A stretch of 64,000 nt of DNA from Planococcus antarcticus DSM 14505 (GCF_001687565.2 NZ_CP016534.2:1926501-1990500); one strand, 5' to 3'. Shown: positions 45,102-53,945, numbered from the stretch's first letter. Program-made: numbers and translations. The notes: generated by a model not told the origin, from the letters alone.

Positions 45102-46307
45102 ATGAACATATTACACCAAATTGATCCCTATTTGACTTCTGATGATATAGTAATCCGGCATTTCGCTCTAAATGCCGTCTCTACTTTTCCCTCGTTCAAA
45201 CCGGAATGGCCTGGACGGCTTATTCATGCGGCAATGCACGATAAGAGAGATGCCCCCTCTTATCTGCTTGCTGTGGAAAAAATGGCTATTGGAGAAAGTG
45301 ATCTTCCAGTGTTGGTGGACGCATTAAGCAAAGCTCGATTAGAAAATCAACATTTATTCATTCGGATTGTTATGAAGCTGCCTCTTGATGTCAAACTGGC
45401 CAATCGCGAACAAATTGGTAGATGGCTTTCCGAGGAGGAATGGGCGTTCTTAACGACATTGAAAGCTGCGACAAAAGAAGAGTTGTATCGCATGCTTCAA
45501 GTTGCTCTAGAAGAATTGGAATCAAAAGATGAGTATGATGACATTCTTTATTCACAGTCAAAACGCATTGTACAAAGACAAGTTGAACTGGGCTTTGCAG
45601 ACACATCCGGATTTCTTGGAATATTGGAGGGACCGCAAAAAGACGAATGGATGAGTTACAAAGGAATTATTACTGTCTATACAATTGGTTTATTGAAAGA
45701 TTCCAGTTTCATTCCAGCTTTGGCCAGGTTATTCGAAAGAGACGAAGACATTCTACAGGAAGAGCTGTGCGCAGCGCTTATAGCTTGTCAGTCGGATGAA
45801 GTTGTCCGTGCGGTCGAGCCTTTTGCCCGTTCAAAAGATGCTATTTTTCCAATCAACACGATTGCGGGCACCCACAGTGATTTAGCTGTTGCTACGTTAA
45901 AGAACCTTTATGGTGATACTAGTGATTTGGATTATCAGGCGTACATGATCCAAGGGCTTGCAACACAGCTGTCAGCTGAAGGCCGCCCCGAAATCGAACA
46001 TTATATGAACGATGAGTACCACACTAGTATTTTTGACAATGAAGAAATGGCGTATGGCTATTTCAACATCATGGGATTCGATCATCCTAAACTTGAGCAA
46101 TGGGAACGCAAAGCACGCGGAAGTAATGAGCGTTTTCTGAAATCGTTTAACGAACCTCTTTCCACTGCACTTAAGTCATTTACTGGAACAACAAAATCGT
46201 ATTCTGGAACCTCAGAGCCGGCTGTTTCTACTAAAGTTGGCCGCAATGATCCATGTCCCTGCGGCAGCGGAAAGAAATACAAAAAATGTCATGGAAACGA
46301 AAGTTAA
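45102..46307 (+). CDS. HEAT-like repeat protein with C-terminal SEC-C zinc motif
   Basis: A 401-residue protein. Most of it (about 1-340) is helical and reads like degenerate HEAT or armadillo repeats (DDIVIRHFALNAVSTF, DLPVLVDALSKARLENQHLFIRI, SFIPALARLFERDEDILQEELCAAL). The C-terminus carries a SEC-C motif, GRNDPCPCGSGKKYKKCHG, the zinc-binding tail known from SecA. The start at 45102 is chosen because GGAG lies 10 nt upstream and the earlier in-frame codons are not protein-like. It is divergent from the pRiA4b ORF-3 gene. A role as an adaptor binding ribosomes or SecB-like partners would be a guess. Confidence 0.8.
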   Translation: MNILHQIDPYLTSDDIVIRHFALNAVSTFPSFKPEWPGRLIHAAMHDKRDAPSYLLAVEKMAIGESDLPVLVDALSKARLENQHLFIRIVMKLPLDVKLANREQIGRWLSEEEWAFLTTLKAATKEELYRMLQVALEELESKDEYDDILYSQSKRIVQRQVELGFADTSGFLGILEGPQKDEWMSYKGIITVYTIGLLKDSSFIPALARLFERDEDILQEELCAALIACQSDEVVRAVEPFARSKDAIFPINTIAGTHSDLAVATLKNLYGDTSDLDYQAYMIQGLATQLSAEGRPEIEHYMNDEYHTSIFDNEEMAYGYFNIMGFDHPKLEQWERKARGSNERFLKSFNEPLSTALKSFTGTTKSYSGTSEPAVSTKVGRNDPCPCGSGKKYKKCHGNES

Positions 46308-46654
46308 TAGGGTATCAATGTGTATAGATTCTTTCCAATCTATATTATGTTGAACTACTCACTTATAATGGAACGATTTTGCTGTGGATATTCCGTAACA
46401 CAGCTGCGCTGCTGTGTGAAGCACTTCAGGAGCAGTATGATTTTCTTTTCCGTTTTGCTCCACCCCTTCTAATTATAAGAGCGGAAACTTATGCTTATAT
46501 TTTGTTAAGTAATCAGCTCAGCGCCCCGCATTCACGGGATGGCAAGTGCGATAAGACTGGTGCTCTTCCCAGCTTATCGTGTGAGCTATGCCCCCAAGCG
46601 TCTTTTCTCTTATCAAATTAAAAAAGCAAATCTTTCGTTCACCTTATATGTATT
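46308..46654. other. intergenic region with repeat-F half element
   Basis: At 46343 it contains TATTATGTTGAACTACTCACTTATAATGGAACGAT, matched closely at 55902-55934 in repeat D (shared ATGTTGAACTA and TTATAAT-GGAACGAT). The right end is not recognisable, so this looks like a truncated family member. No gene is seen. Confidence 0.45.
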
Positions 46655-47020
46655 CTATTTCTCATTTTTAAAGTCGTACTTTTCCTTTGGAACGGTTAAC
46701 TGCTGTCCGGTAATATCCACCGTATCCTCGTCGATCCAATTTATCGTTGCAGAATCTTCTCTATAATTCCAATAGATATTGTTATTTCTTTTATTGTCGT
46801 CATTAAAAACCAATTCTCCTCTAATAGCATAAGCTACAGTTGCTCCGCCGTTGGTCGCAAAAGCCCGTACCGTTTACGTGCCGTCTGGAGATACGGATTC
46901 CGTCAGAAATTCACCTTCTGGCAATCGCTGTATATCAAAAAAGGCCTAATAGATTGAGTATCCTAAAAGCGCCGCAATCAGAATAAAACTCCCGCCGAAG
47001 ACCAACAAGCCTTTTCTCAT
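46655..47020 (-). pseudogene. DUF5412 protein with two in-frame stops
   Basis: From ATG 47020 (GAGGTGATAAATATG) one continuous frame of 122 codons encodes an N-terminal membrane helix, then LPEGEFLTESVSPDGT, TNGGATVAYAIRGELVFND, NNIYWNYREDSATINWIDEDTVDITGQQL and YDFKNEK, the DUF5412 pattern. A TAG after GYSIY and a TAA after SPDGT interrupt it, and there is no frameshift. The family is a small membrane or secreted Bacillales protein of unknown function. Confidence 0.82.
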
Positions 47021-47263
47021 ATTTATCACCTCTTCAAATAGAACACTGTTAAATAAAACAAATTTGATTTTTTGACATACCATTATCTTCAGTAGAATGC
47101 TTTGAAAAGTAGCAGTGACCACGTAATTTTAAGTTTCCTTACTTTATAAATGATCAAAAAATAACACCTCAACTCACAATTATCAGCTACTAAAAGCCTT
47201 GCGAATTAAAGTGCTATTTATATTTTTGGGCTATTAAAATTTGAGCACAAAATAATTGCGATT

Positions 47264-47587
47264 TTAGTTAACGGCTTCTTTTTTAGCGTTCAACTGAGCG
47301 GACAATTCTTGGAACCATTCTTTATCGTCAGTCGCCAGTGCCAAATCGATCAAGAAGCTTAGTTGTGCGGCATCTTTAGTAACAGACTCGGGAATGCTTT
47401 CTACCTGATGTACAGACATTGCGATGGTAATGCCGACCATTTCTTCGTTATCACTTTCAACTACCGTTACATTGACAGCTTCTTTAAGGACATTCATGGA
47501 ATCGATGTAACCGATAACCAGTTCGTCGTGGCGGGATTTGCCTTTTACCCAATCACTAATTTTTAGAATCGTTTTATTCTTTTCCAT
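47264..47587 (-). CDS. IDEAL domain protein
   Basis: A 107-residue cytoplasmic protein. The N-terminal half (SDWVKGKSRHDELVIGYIDSMN) and the short C-terminal IDEAL motif LIDLALATDDKEWFQELSAQL (about residues 79-99) identify it. IDEAL domains occur in several Bacillales proteins, some linked to competence or stress control; this protein's role is not known. The gene is monocistronic. No strong ribosome site is visible before the ATG. Confidence 0.75.
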   Translation of the reverse strand: MEKNKTILKISDWVKGKSRHDELVIGYIDSMNVLKEAVNVTVVESDNEEMVGITIAMSVHQVESIPESVTKDAAQLSFLIDLALATDDKEWFQELSAQLNAKKEAVN

Positions 47588-48363
47588 TTCTATACACCTA
47601 CTTTTAATTATTTATCGTTCATTGAATACCAATTGAATACCTTTATTCAGGCTTATGGTCATTGTTTCCCTAAAAAATCCGCAGCAAACATCATACGCAA
47701 AATTCCCAAGATCTTTTCAGTGCAACAAAACATCACTTCGCTTAATACTTTTGGATTATTGAGCGGAAACTTCCACTCTAATAAAGCCATGCGGACTTGT
47801 TGCTAACTCCAATTCTACGGCTATCAACCTGCTAATACAATTTATTTGCCTCAGCTTCGAGATAACTGATATTCGGATAAATTAAGCCGTTAATAGAAAA
47901 AAGCAACCACTCTTCCTTTTTGGGAATTAGATGGCTGCTTGAGTATTATATAAGTTGAACGAATGATTCCGTCCTGTTAATGTTCCACAAATCAGCTGCT
48001 AAGAGCTGGCGCCGAACGAACTCGGGCCTGCCCGAGTGGATTTTTCCATTTCACTTACGCTGCTCTCATAACAGTCTCCGCTGGTTTGCTCCGTATCCGG
48101 ATGATTTGTTACTCAAGGATGCTTAGAAGAAAGAGCGCAAGACGGCGAAGGGCAAAGATGTGCTGCTGGAGCAGCGAAGCGACGTCCTGTCGCGCCAGTT
48201 GCATGACCCACATCCTGTGGGCCCAAAGCGTCCATCTGGAGCGATTTCTTCGTTTCCCTACCTCATTGAGTTGAAAAAGCTGTTTCTTTAAATCAACTTA
48301 TGTAGTATTTAGTTTCTTCAATCAAGTAACCTCTAATTATAATTGACCACTCTATTTTTCTCT
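47588..48363. other. 776-bp region: decayed sequence plus repeat C
   Basis: The first 350 bp are AT-rich with no gene; the rest is repeat C (47946-48305). Nothing else is recognisable. Confidence 0.4.
47946..48305. repeat. repeat C, long member with GC-rich hairpin core
   Basis: A 360-bp element bounded by TTATATAAGTTGAACGAATG and AAATCAACTTATGTAG. Near its right end it shares GCGCCAGTTGCATGACCCAC, the CCCACATCCTGTGGG hairpin, CCCAAAGCG and GAGTTGAAAAA with repeat D at 55896-56126. Confidence 0.8.
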
Positions 48364-49347
48364 TCAAATTGTCCAATTGATCAGCATGCCTGCATGCGTT
48401 AATCCTCCGCCAAAACCATATAGTAGCAATGTATCATCCGGTTTTATTTTTCCTTCTTTTAAACCTTTGTCTAGTGACAAAGGAATCGATGCTGCGGAAG
48501 TATTCCCGTAATACTCAAGGCTATAAATCGTCCGCTTCAAAGGAAGATCGGTTCTGCTACAGATCGACTCGATGATTCGAAGATTCGCGCTGTGCGGAAT
48601 GAACCAATCCACTTCAACCGTCTCATACTGAGCTTTTTCTAGCAGGGCCGTAACCCCTTTTGGTACGGTATTAACCGCCCATTTGTATACTTCACGTCCA
48701 TTTTGATTGACGAACCCATTAACCGCCAATTCGTTGCCGAACATTTGATTGGAGAGGTCGGTGCAGTAAAGATTGTGTGCTTGCTCCCCGTTTGTTCCCA
48801 TATGGGTTTCGATAAAGCTTGGTTTTTCTTCGTCATATTCAACAAGTACAGCTCCACCTCCGTCTCCAAATAAGATACATGTCGAGCGGTCGCTATAGTC
48901 CAGAATTTTGGAAAACGTTTCTGCTCCAATCACCAAAATCTTTTTGTTCAATCCTGCAGTGATTAACCCATTCGCAATATGAAGGCCATACGCAAACCCA
49001 GAACAGGCTGCATTCAAGTCGATCGCACCCGTATTCTTTATGCCAAGCTTTGCCTGTACAAGCGCAGAAACACTCGGTGTCTTAAAATCCGGTGTCATTG
49101 TGCAGACGATGATCATGTCAACATCGTCAAGTGATTGATCATAACGCTTCCTCAAGTCTTCCACAGCTTTAACGCTGATATCGCTCGTGTATTCTGTATC
49201 TAAAGCAATCCGACGTTCTTTTATTCCAGTCCGTTGGACGATCCATTCATCATTGGTTTCCAGTAATTCTTCCAAATCTTGATTTGTCAGCCTCTTTTGC
49301 GGTACATACGAACCGATGGCTGTAATTCTAGCTTTTGAAGTGTTCAT
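48364..49347 (-). CDS. fabHB: beta-ketoacyl-ACP synthase III
   Basis: A 327-residue FabH that condenses acyl-CoA primers with malonyl-ACP to start fatty acid synthesis. The catalytic triad is intact: C115 in AACSGF, H252 in PHSANLRI and N282 in YGNTSAAS. WIVQRTGIKERR and GDGGGAVLVE are also typical. It is monocistronic and away from fabF, like the second FabH (FabHB/YhfB) of Bacillus. GAAGGAG precedes the ATG, and a FapR box lies 50 bp upstream, placing it in the lipid-synthesis regulon. Confidence 0.94.
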   Translation of the reverse strand: MNTSKARITAIGSYVPQKRLTNQDLEELLETNDEWIVQRTGIKERRIALDTEYTSDISVKAVEDLRKRYDQSLDDVDMIIVCTMTPDFKTPSVSALVQAKLGIKNTGAIDLNAACSGFAYGLHIANGLITAGLNKKILVIGAETFSKILDYSDRSTCILFGDGGGAVLVEYDEEKPSFIETHMGTNGEQAHNLYCTDLSNQMFGNELAVNGFVNQNGREVYKWAVNTVPKGVTALLEKAQYETVEVDWFIPHSANLRIIESICSRTDLPLKRTIYSLEYYGNTSAASIPLSLDKGLKEGKIKPDDTLLLYGFGGGLTHAGMLINWTI

Positions 49348-49397
49348 AAGAATCGCTCCTTCTTGTTGTCCTCGCCTTATTATTCTACCACCAACTA

Positions 49398-49414
49398 TTA
49401 GTATTAGGTACTAA
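49398..49414 (-). promoter_or_regulatory. FapR operator upstream of fabHB
   Basis: On the minus strand TTAGTACCTAATACTAA, a near-perfect match to the FapR box TTAGTACCTDRTACTAA. It lies between a possible -35 (TTGCCT) and -10 (TAATAG), the usual position for malonyl-CoA-relieved repression. Confidence 0.85.
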
Positions 49415-49518
49415 TAAAGGCAAACAACTATATTTTAGATACGTAGAAAAGAAGGGTTTTTTCTTCCGATGCCGAACAGCACCACGAAAGAAAATCACCA
49501 AAAGGAATGTATCGGTTT

Positions 49519-49916
49519 ATGTTCAACCAAGTCGGTCAAGTCATGCTGTATGTTACTGACTAAGATAACGCCGTAAAATTTGGGGCTGATCAAATAAACT
49601 TTGTAGTTGTTTATGAAGACATTGATGGCCTAGAGATGCGATGGATAGAAATTTCACCCAAACAGAATGCAGCTACTACTTTAATTTACACAACAAAGAA
49701 TTGGTCGCTTAAATATCGCATCATGGATTCAGCTTATAAACACCTTATTTGCTTTTTTCTGAGGATCTGGAATAATTACATGAAGACTTGTCAATTAAAC
49801 ACGTTACAATTGGCGAAATAATCCAAATGCCTCCTGGAAATATGTTTTATTTTGCAGATACTGAAGTCAATTATTTCGCTGTAACGGAAAACAAGAAAAT
49901 TACCAACAGCAATTAA
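49519..49916 (+). pseudogene. VOC/glyoxalase-fold protein with multiple lesions
   Basis: The N-terminal frame MFNQVGQVMLYVTD, a TAA, then AVKFGADQINFVVV and GLEMRWIEISPKQNAATTLI match a Bacillales VOC protein. A frameshift near 49685 moves to LHNKELVA, two further stops follow, and the C-terminal FFSEDLE-LHEDLSIKHVTIGEIIQMPPGNMFYFADTEVNYFAVTE is in the second frame. At least five lesions make this true decay. No ribosome site was judged strong. Confidence 0.85.
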
Positions 49917-49922
49917 ATCAAA

Positions 49923-49958
49923 AAAACTGTAGCCCACAACTTCGTGGGCTACAGTTTT
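49923..49958 (+). terminator. terminator after the VOC pseudogene
   Basis: A 15-bp perfect stem AAAACTGTAGCCCAC / GTGGGCTACAGTTTT with loop AACTTC. Confidence 0.88.
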
Positions 49959-50165
49959 CTTATCTTGAAACAAGGTAGGGTTTTTCCAAACCACTTTGCA
50001 CTGATAAGGAGGTTTTTTCAGAACAAATCGTAGAATCTCTTTTATACATAGACAAAACCGACGATTAGAATACATTTATTGCAACACGAGCTTGTTCATC
50101 ATGTATTTCTCGTCAATAAAAAGATATAATTGATTTTGCTTGAAATAATTTATGGGGTGATCGAT

Positions 50166-50900
50166 TTGAGAAGTGGAAATCCGAGTTTGAAGACTGAAGC
50201 GTTCGAAAATTTCAAAGGGGCCGGAACTGAACGGAAGATGACCATCCAAGGCACTGTCAATAAAACATTCATTTTGCTCTTGCTGCTACTGGTGACTTTC
50301 GTCTATTCCTGGAATCAGTTTGTCACGAGTCCAAACAGCGTACTGCCTTTGATTCTGGTAGGTGCCATTGGCGGACTTATTGTTGGATTGATTACGGTCT
50401 TCGTGCCGAAAATCTCTCCTTTCACAGCGCCCGTTTATGCGTTGCTTCAAGGATTGTTCCTGGGTGCAATCTCTGCACAATACGAAGTCCAGTACGGCGG
50501 TATTGTCTTTCAAGCCGTACTGATTACAATAGGCGTTTTGTTGAGTCTTTTGCTCGTCTATAAGTCCGGTCTCATCAAAGTGACACAAAACTTCAGAATG
50601 GGCGTCGCCGCTGCTACTGGTGCCATCTTTTTGGTTTATGTGATTTCATTTATTGGTGGGTTTTTCGGCTTTGAAATTCCGTTCCTGCACGAATCGTCAC
50701 CTATAGGCATTGGGATCAGTGTAATTATTGTTATCGTTGCTGCGCTGAACTTGGTACTGGATTTTGACTTTATCGAGAATGCGGCACATAAACAAGTGCC
50801 AAAATACTTTGAATGGTACGGAGCTTTCGGTTTACTTGTCACATTGGTTTGGCTCTATCTTGAAATTCTTCGTTTGCTGTCAAAAATTCGCAGCAGGTAA
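50166..50900 (+). CDS. Bax inhibitor-1/YccA-family membrane protein
   Basis: A 244-residue membrane protein with about seven helices: FILLLLLLVTFVYSW, VLPLILVGAIGGLIVGLI, APVYALLQGLFLGAISA, IVFQAVLITIGVLLSLLLVY, MGVAAATGAIFLVYVISFI, IGIGISVIIVIVAALNLVLDFDFIE and a last one. NLVLDFDFIE and the aspartates around it are the conserved pore-side region of the YccA branch. The TTG at 50166 is preferred (GGGGTGAT 4 nt upstream, MRSGNPSLKTEAF matching the family start) over an in-frame codon at 50130. It may act in membrane protein quality control or ion homeostasis. Confidence 0.88.
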   Translation: MRSGNPSLKTEAFENFKGAGTERKMTIQGTVNKTFILLLLLLVTFVYSWNQFVTSPNSVLPLILVGAIGGLIVGLITVFVPKISPFTAPVYALLQGLFLGAISAQYEVQYGGIVFQAVLITIGVLLSLLLVYKSGLIKVTQNFRMGVAAATGAIFLVYVISFIGGFFGFEIPFLHESSPIGIGISVIIVIVAALNLVLDFDFIENAAHKQVPKYFEWYGAFGLLVTLVWLYLEILRLLSKIRSR

Positions 50901-50904
50901 TCAC

Positions 50905-50932
50905 AAAAAACGTCCTCCGGGGCGTTTTTTTA
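50905..50932 (+). terminator. terminator after the Bax inhibitor-like gene
   Basis: Stem AAAAAACG(T)CC / GG(G)CGTTTTTT followed by further T, 5 nt after the stop. Confidence 0.8.
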
Positions 50933-50987
50933 TTTTATTTGATAAACAGTGACAAGTACTACTTTTATCAAACTCATCCCATTTCAG

Positions 50988-51127
50988 CTTAATTTCACAC
51001 GGTAATGCCTCATGCTTTTAGGGATTCCTTTTATCTCAAATGTACCGTTATAAACCAAATATCTGATACGGTACTCCAAATAGTTATGACCGATCAGTTG
51101 TTCTGATTGGAAAAGAATCTCACCGAT
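50988..51127. repeat. 140-bp direct repeat, copy 1 (duplicated 3' end of the DUF1835 gene)
   Basis: Identical to 52638-52777 except for two bases (50999 and 51002). It encodes the last 46 or so residues of the DUF1835 protein (IGEILFQSEQLIGHNYLEYR... RVKLS) and probably keeps the original stop codon TGA. It lies 13 bp after the truncated CNNM gene. Confidence 0.93.
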
Positions 51128-51139
51128 AGCAGCCAATTC

Positions 51140-52186
51140 TCACTCCAACTCATCCTCACTTTTAATGTCACCAACCAATTCTTCAATCAGGTCCTCAAGC
51201 GTCACTAGTCCAGATGTGCCTCCAAATTCATCCAGAACGATAGCCAAATGGACATTCTTTTTCTGCATTTCTATAAAAACTTTATCCGCTTTTCTTTTCT
51301 CAGAGACAAAAAATGGTTTTCGCATAATCTTCTGGATATCGAAGCTGCTGGAATTGTTTTTTTCCCTGTAACGAAAAAGGTCTTTTATGTTTAAAGTACC
51401 TACAATATGATCCGTGTCTCCCTCATATACAGGGAATTTTGTATACGGACATTTTTTCACGATGTGTATGACGTTTTCAAGGCTAAGCACAGTGGAAATG
51501 GACGTCATATCAGTGCGGTGAACCATGATTTCTCCCACATTTTTGTCATTAAATTCAAAGATCCTAGTAATCATGAATTGTTCTATTTCCTTGATTGTGC
51601 CTTTTTCTTTGCCCACATCTAGCATCAATCGAATTTCTTCTTCTAGCTCGCCGGAATATTCTTCGGACGGATCGATACCAAACATGCGGATTACAGTGTT
51701 TGTCGACCAGGATAGAAATTTCACAAAAGGGTTTGTGAGCTTTGCTAAAAAGCGTAAAGGATTAATGGCTAGCAAGGAAATGGACTCTGCCTTCTGAAGA
51801 GCCAGCCGTTTTGGAACAAGTTCCCCAAAAACAAGCGTGAAGTAAGAGAGAATAAGGGTGACGAGGAAAAGTGAGACTACCTGAGCTAGTTGAGATGAAA
51901 CTGGCATTCCACTTTGCTGGACATAAAGAGACAGTTCGTCAGCGAAGCTATCTGCTGCAAAAGCGCTGGCTGAGAATCCGGCAAGAGTGATGCCAATCTG
52001 AATCGTAGCCAAAAACTGGCTAGGTTCTGATAACATCTGATTTATCCATTGTGCCTTCCTGTGTCCCTCTTCCGCCATTTTCTTTATTTTGTGATCATTT
52101 AGGGAAATCAGAGCAATCTCAGAAGCAGCAAAGAAGGCATTAAGCAGTATCAAAAATGCCAGTATTCCCAATTCTAATCCCATCAT
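51140..52186 (-). CDS. CNNM/hemolysin C family protein, C-terminally truncated
   Basis: A 348-residue membrane protein. The N-terminal DUF21/CNNM domain (about 1-190; LILLNAFFAASEIALISLN, FGELVPKRLALQKAE) has three or four helices. Two CBS domains follow (about 205-345; VGEIMVHRTDM, GTLNIKDLFRY, IVLDEFGGTSGLVTLEDLIEELVGDI). Relatives continue with a CorC_HlyC domain to about 430-450 residues; here the frame stops after SEDELE, 13 bp before the duplicated 140-bp repeat, so the tail was probably lost in that rearrangement. AGGAGG precedes the ATG. A role in Mg2+ efflux or related ion handling is likely for the family. Confidence 0.88.
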   Translation of the reverse strand: MMGLELGILAFLILLNAFFAASEIALISLNDHKIKKMAEEGHRKAQWINQMLSEPSQFLATIQIGITLAGFSASAFAADSFADELSLYVQQSGMPVSSQLAQVVSLFLVTLILSYFTLVFGELVPKRLALQKAESISLLAINPLRFLAKLTNPFVKFLSWSTNTVIRMFGIDPSEEYSGELEEEIRLMLDVGKEKGTIKEIEQFMITRIFEFNDKNVGEIMVHRTDMTSISTVLSLENVIHIVKKCPYTKFPVYEGDTDHIVGTLNIKDLFRYREKNNSSSFDIQKIMRKPFFVSEKRKADKVFIEMQKKNVHLAIVLDEFGGTSGLVTLEDLIEELVGDIKSEDELE

Positions 52187-52265
52187 TCATAAAACCTCCT
52201 ACTCATTTTTTAAAAGAAAGAAAAAGTGAAGCACGATCATTGCGGTATATGAAATGATGATTCAT

Positions 52266-52637
52266 AAGTTCAATTTATATAGTTTTCCGTTTGTCAATTT
52301 AAGCTAGACAGATCTACTCCATTCAGTTGACTCATAAATGCCTCCAGGGGTGTACGGTAATTCAGCGACTTCCGAGGGATATTATTCCGCTTGTCTGCCA
52401 CCGTTGATACGAAAGCTTGATCGATTTGGTTAAAACCCATTTCTTTCGGCAGGCCGTCTTTTCGAAGCAGGTCGTCGGAATCTTCATTCAGCGCACGTTG
52501 CGAAGGTCCGGTTCCGCAAAGTAAATAGCGATGTCGTGCTGATTGCACACCGACTTCCAATTGGAGAATTTCTTGTCGCAATCAACTGTGATCGAATTAA
52601 ACGAATTTCTTGGAACCCGGTTCAGTGCTGCTTCAAT
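52266..52637 (-). mobile_element. IS30-family insertion sequence remnant (3' end of transposase plus terminal repeat)
   Basis: The minus strand encodes the C-terminal part of an IS30 transposase: IEAALNRVPRNSFNSITVDCDKKFSNWKSV, IYFAEP, a frameshift near 52505, then QRALNEDSDDLLRKDGLPKEM and NNIPRKSLNYRTPLEAFM to the stop at 52294. The DDE-domain D and E regions are partly recognisable. CTATATAAATTGAACTT at 52266-52282 follows the stop and looks like the terminal inverted repeat. The upstream two thirds of the element is gone. The IS sequence begins exactly where the 140-bp repeat copy 2 ends and supplies the last codons of the DUF1835 gene. Confidence 0.85.
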
Positions 52638-53647
52638 CTTAATTTCACCCGATAATGCCTCATGCTTTTAGGGATTCCTTTTATCTCAAATGTACCGTTA
52701 TAAACCAAATATCTGATACGGTACTCCAAATAGTTATGACCGATCAGTTGTTCTGATTGGAAAAGAATCTCACCGATTACTCTGGCTGCTAAAATAAAAG
52801 CAGCTGTTTCATCTTCCGCGTGTAATCTCCGAACCGTATCGATAATCATCGAATCGAAATGGTCTTCTTTTACCCCTTGGATGCTGCCGTTTCTCCAAAT
52901 TCGCAGCACGTCTTCTTTTTCTGACAATAAAAGCCATTCGTTTTGCAAAATTTCTTTCACTTCATTCGTTAAAGAGTTCCCTAACTTCGTTTGATAGATT
53001 TCTTTAAATTGATCCGACGCGACTTCCCCCGAATGTCTCACTCTAAATTGAGCATCTTCTTTTGTATAGATTGCTTGAAAAGCTTGTGTAGAGTTAATCA
53101 CATAAAGATCATTTTTCTTTTCTCGCAAAAGATAAAGAACATAACGGAGTCCTACTTGTTCATCTGCATTTTCTGCCGTCCACAATATGATTGGCATATT
53201 AGTTGGAATTGCTTCGATCGCGGCGAGCGTTTTTAAAAATCGACTTCTGTATTCTTCTTCTATATAATCTATTTCATAATTGATATGATCTCGTAACCAT
53301 TCATACCGTATAGTACGCCCTTCTTCCGTGTGAATTTTCCAGACTGGCCCTTCAGCAAAAAAGTTCGGAAAGCCGATGATTTGGTTGTCACGACTTAGTC
53401 CTAGCCTCAACGAACCTGCTGGGGATTCTCCGCTGATGATATGCACAGCAGTTCGATCCACTTCATAGCATGTTTCTTTTTGCAGCTCATCCCGCAGTTC
53501 TTCTGATAACGATAACAATTCCTTTACAGTTCTGCTTTGTGAATCTTCTTCAATCTCGATGCTTTCTAATCGGTACATAATACCCAACAACAAACTTTTC
53601 GCTTCACTTCCACTCAATTTTTCTATCGTTTCATGCAGTTTTTTCAT
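52622..53647 (-). CDS. DUF1835/DUF3658 protein with IS-derived C-terminus
   Basis: A 341-residue protein. The DUF1835 domain starts near residue 65 (RTAVHIISGESPAGSLRLGL, IIGFPNFFAEGPVWKIH), and the C-terminal DUF3658-like part (about 245-335) holds VKEDHFDSMIIDTVRRLH and FILAARVIGEILFQSEQLIGHNYLEYRIRYLV. The last five residues, RLKQH, come from the adjoining IS30 remnant; the duplicate copy at 50988 suggests the original end was KLS. Loss of so few residues may be harmless. Function of the family is unknown. Confidence 0.82.
   Translation of the reverse strand: MKKLHETIEKLSGSEAKSLLLGIMYRLESIEIEEDSQSRTVKELLSLSEELRDELQKETCYEVDRTAVHIISGESPAGSLRLGLSRDNQIIGFPNFFAEGPVWKIHTEEGRTIRYEWLRDHINYEIDYIEEEYRSRFLKTLAAIEAIPTNMPIILWTAENADEQVGLRYVLYLLREKKNDLYVINSTQAFQAIYTKEDAQFRVRHSGEVASDQFKEIYQTKLGNSLTNEVKEILQNEWLLLSEKEDVLRIWRNGSIQGVKEDHFDSMIIDTVRRLHAEDETAAFILAARVIGEILFQSEQLIGHNYLEYRIRYLVYNGTFEIKGIPKSMRHYRVKLRLKQH
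52638..52777. repeat. 140-bp direct repeat, copy 2 (inside the DUF1835 gene)
   Basis: The in-place copy of the sequence also found at 50988-51127, 138 of 140 bases identical, same orientation, 1650 bp apart. Confidence 0.93.
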
Positions 53648-53864
53648 CTAAATTCCACCTCTTCTTTTATGATTTGCTTGCAACAAGCCATGTATTTCAC
53701 TGGATATAGCTATAGAAATCCCCAGTTATCTCCAGCAAAAAAATTCTTCTTATGTCTAGTGTATATGAGTCTGAAGGCGGAAAAAACCCAGTGAAAGAAT
53801 TCTTTAAATAGCTGTCAATTGGAATTTATTTACTTAAACGAATATAAATACATCTATGTTTACC

Positions 53865-53908
53865 AAAAAAAGCATCCAAAAATCACACTGATTTTGGGAT
53901 GCTTTTTT
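53865..53908 (-). terminator. terminator after the 49-residue gene
   Basis: AAAAAAAGCATCC and complement form a stem with an A/T-rich continuation (CAAAAAT / ATTTTGG), with A and T runs outside; it is 37 bp beyond the small gene stop on the minus strand. Confidence 0.85.
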
Positions 53909-53945
53909 TATATATACTCATTTGAATTTGTCATTATACTTGCAG

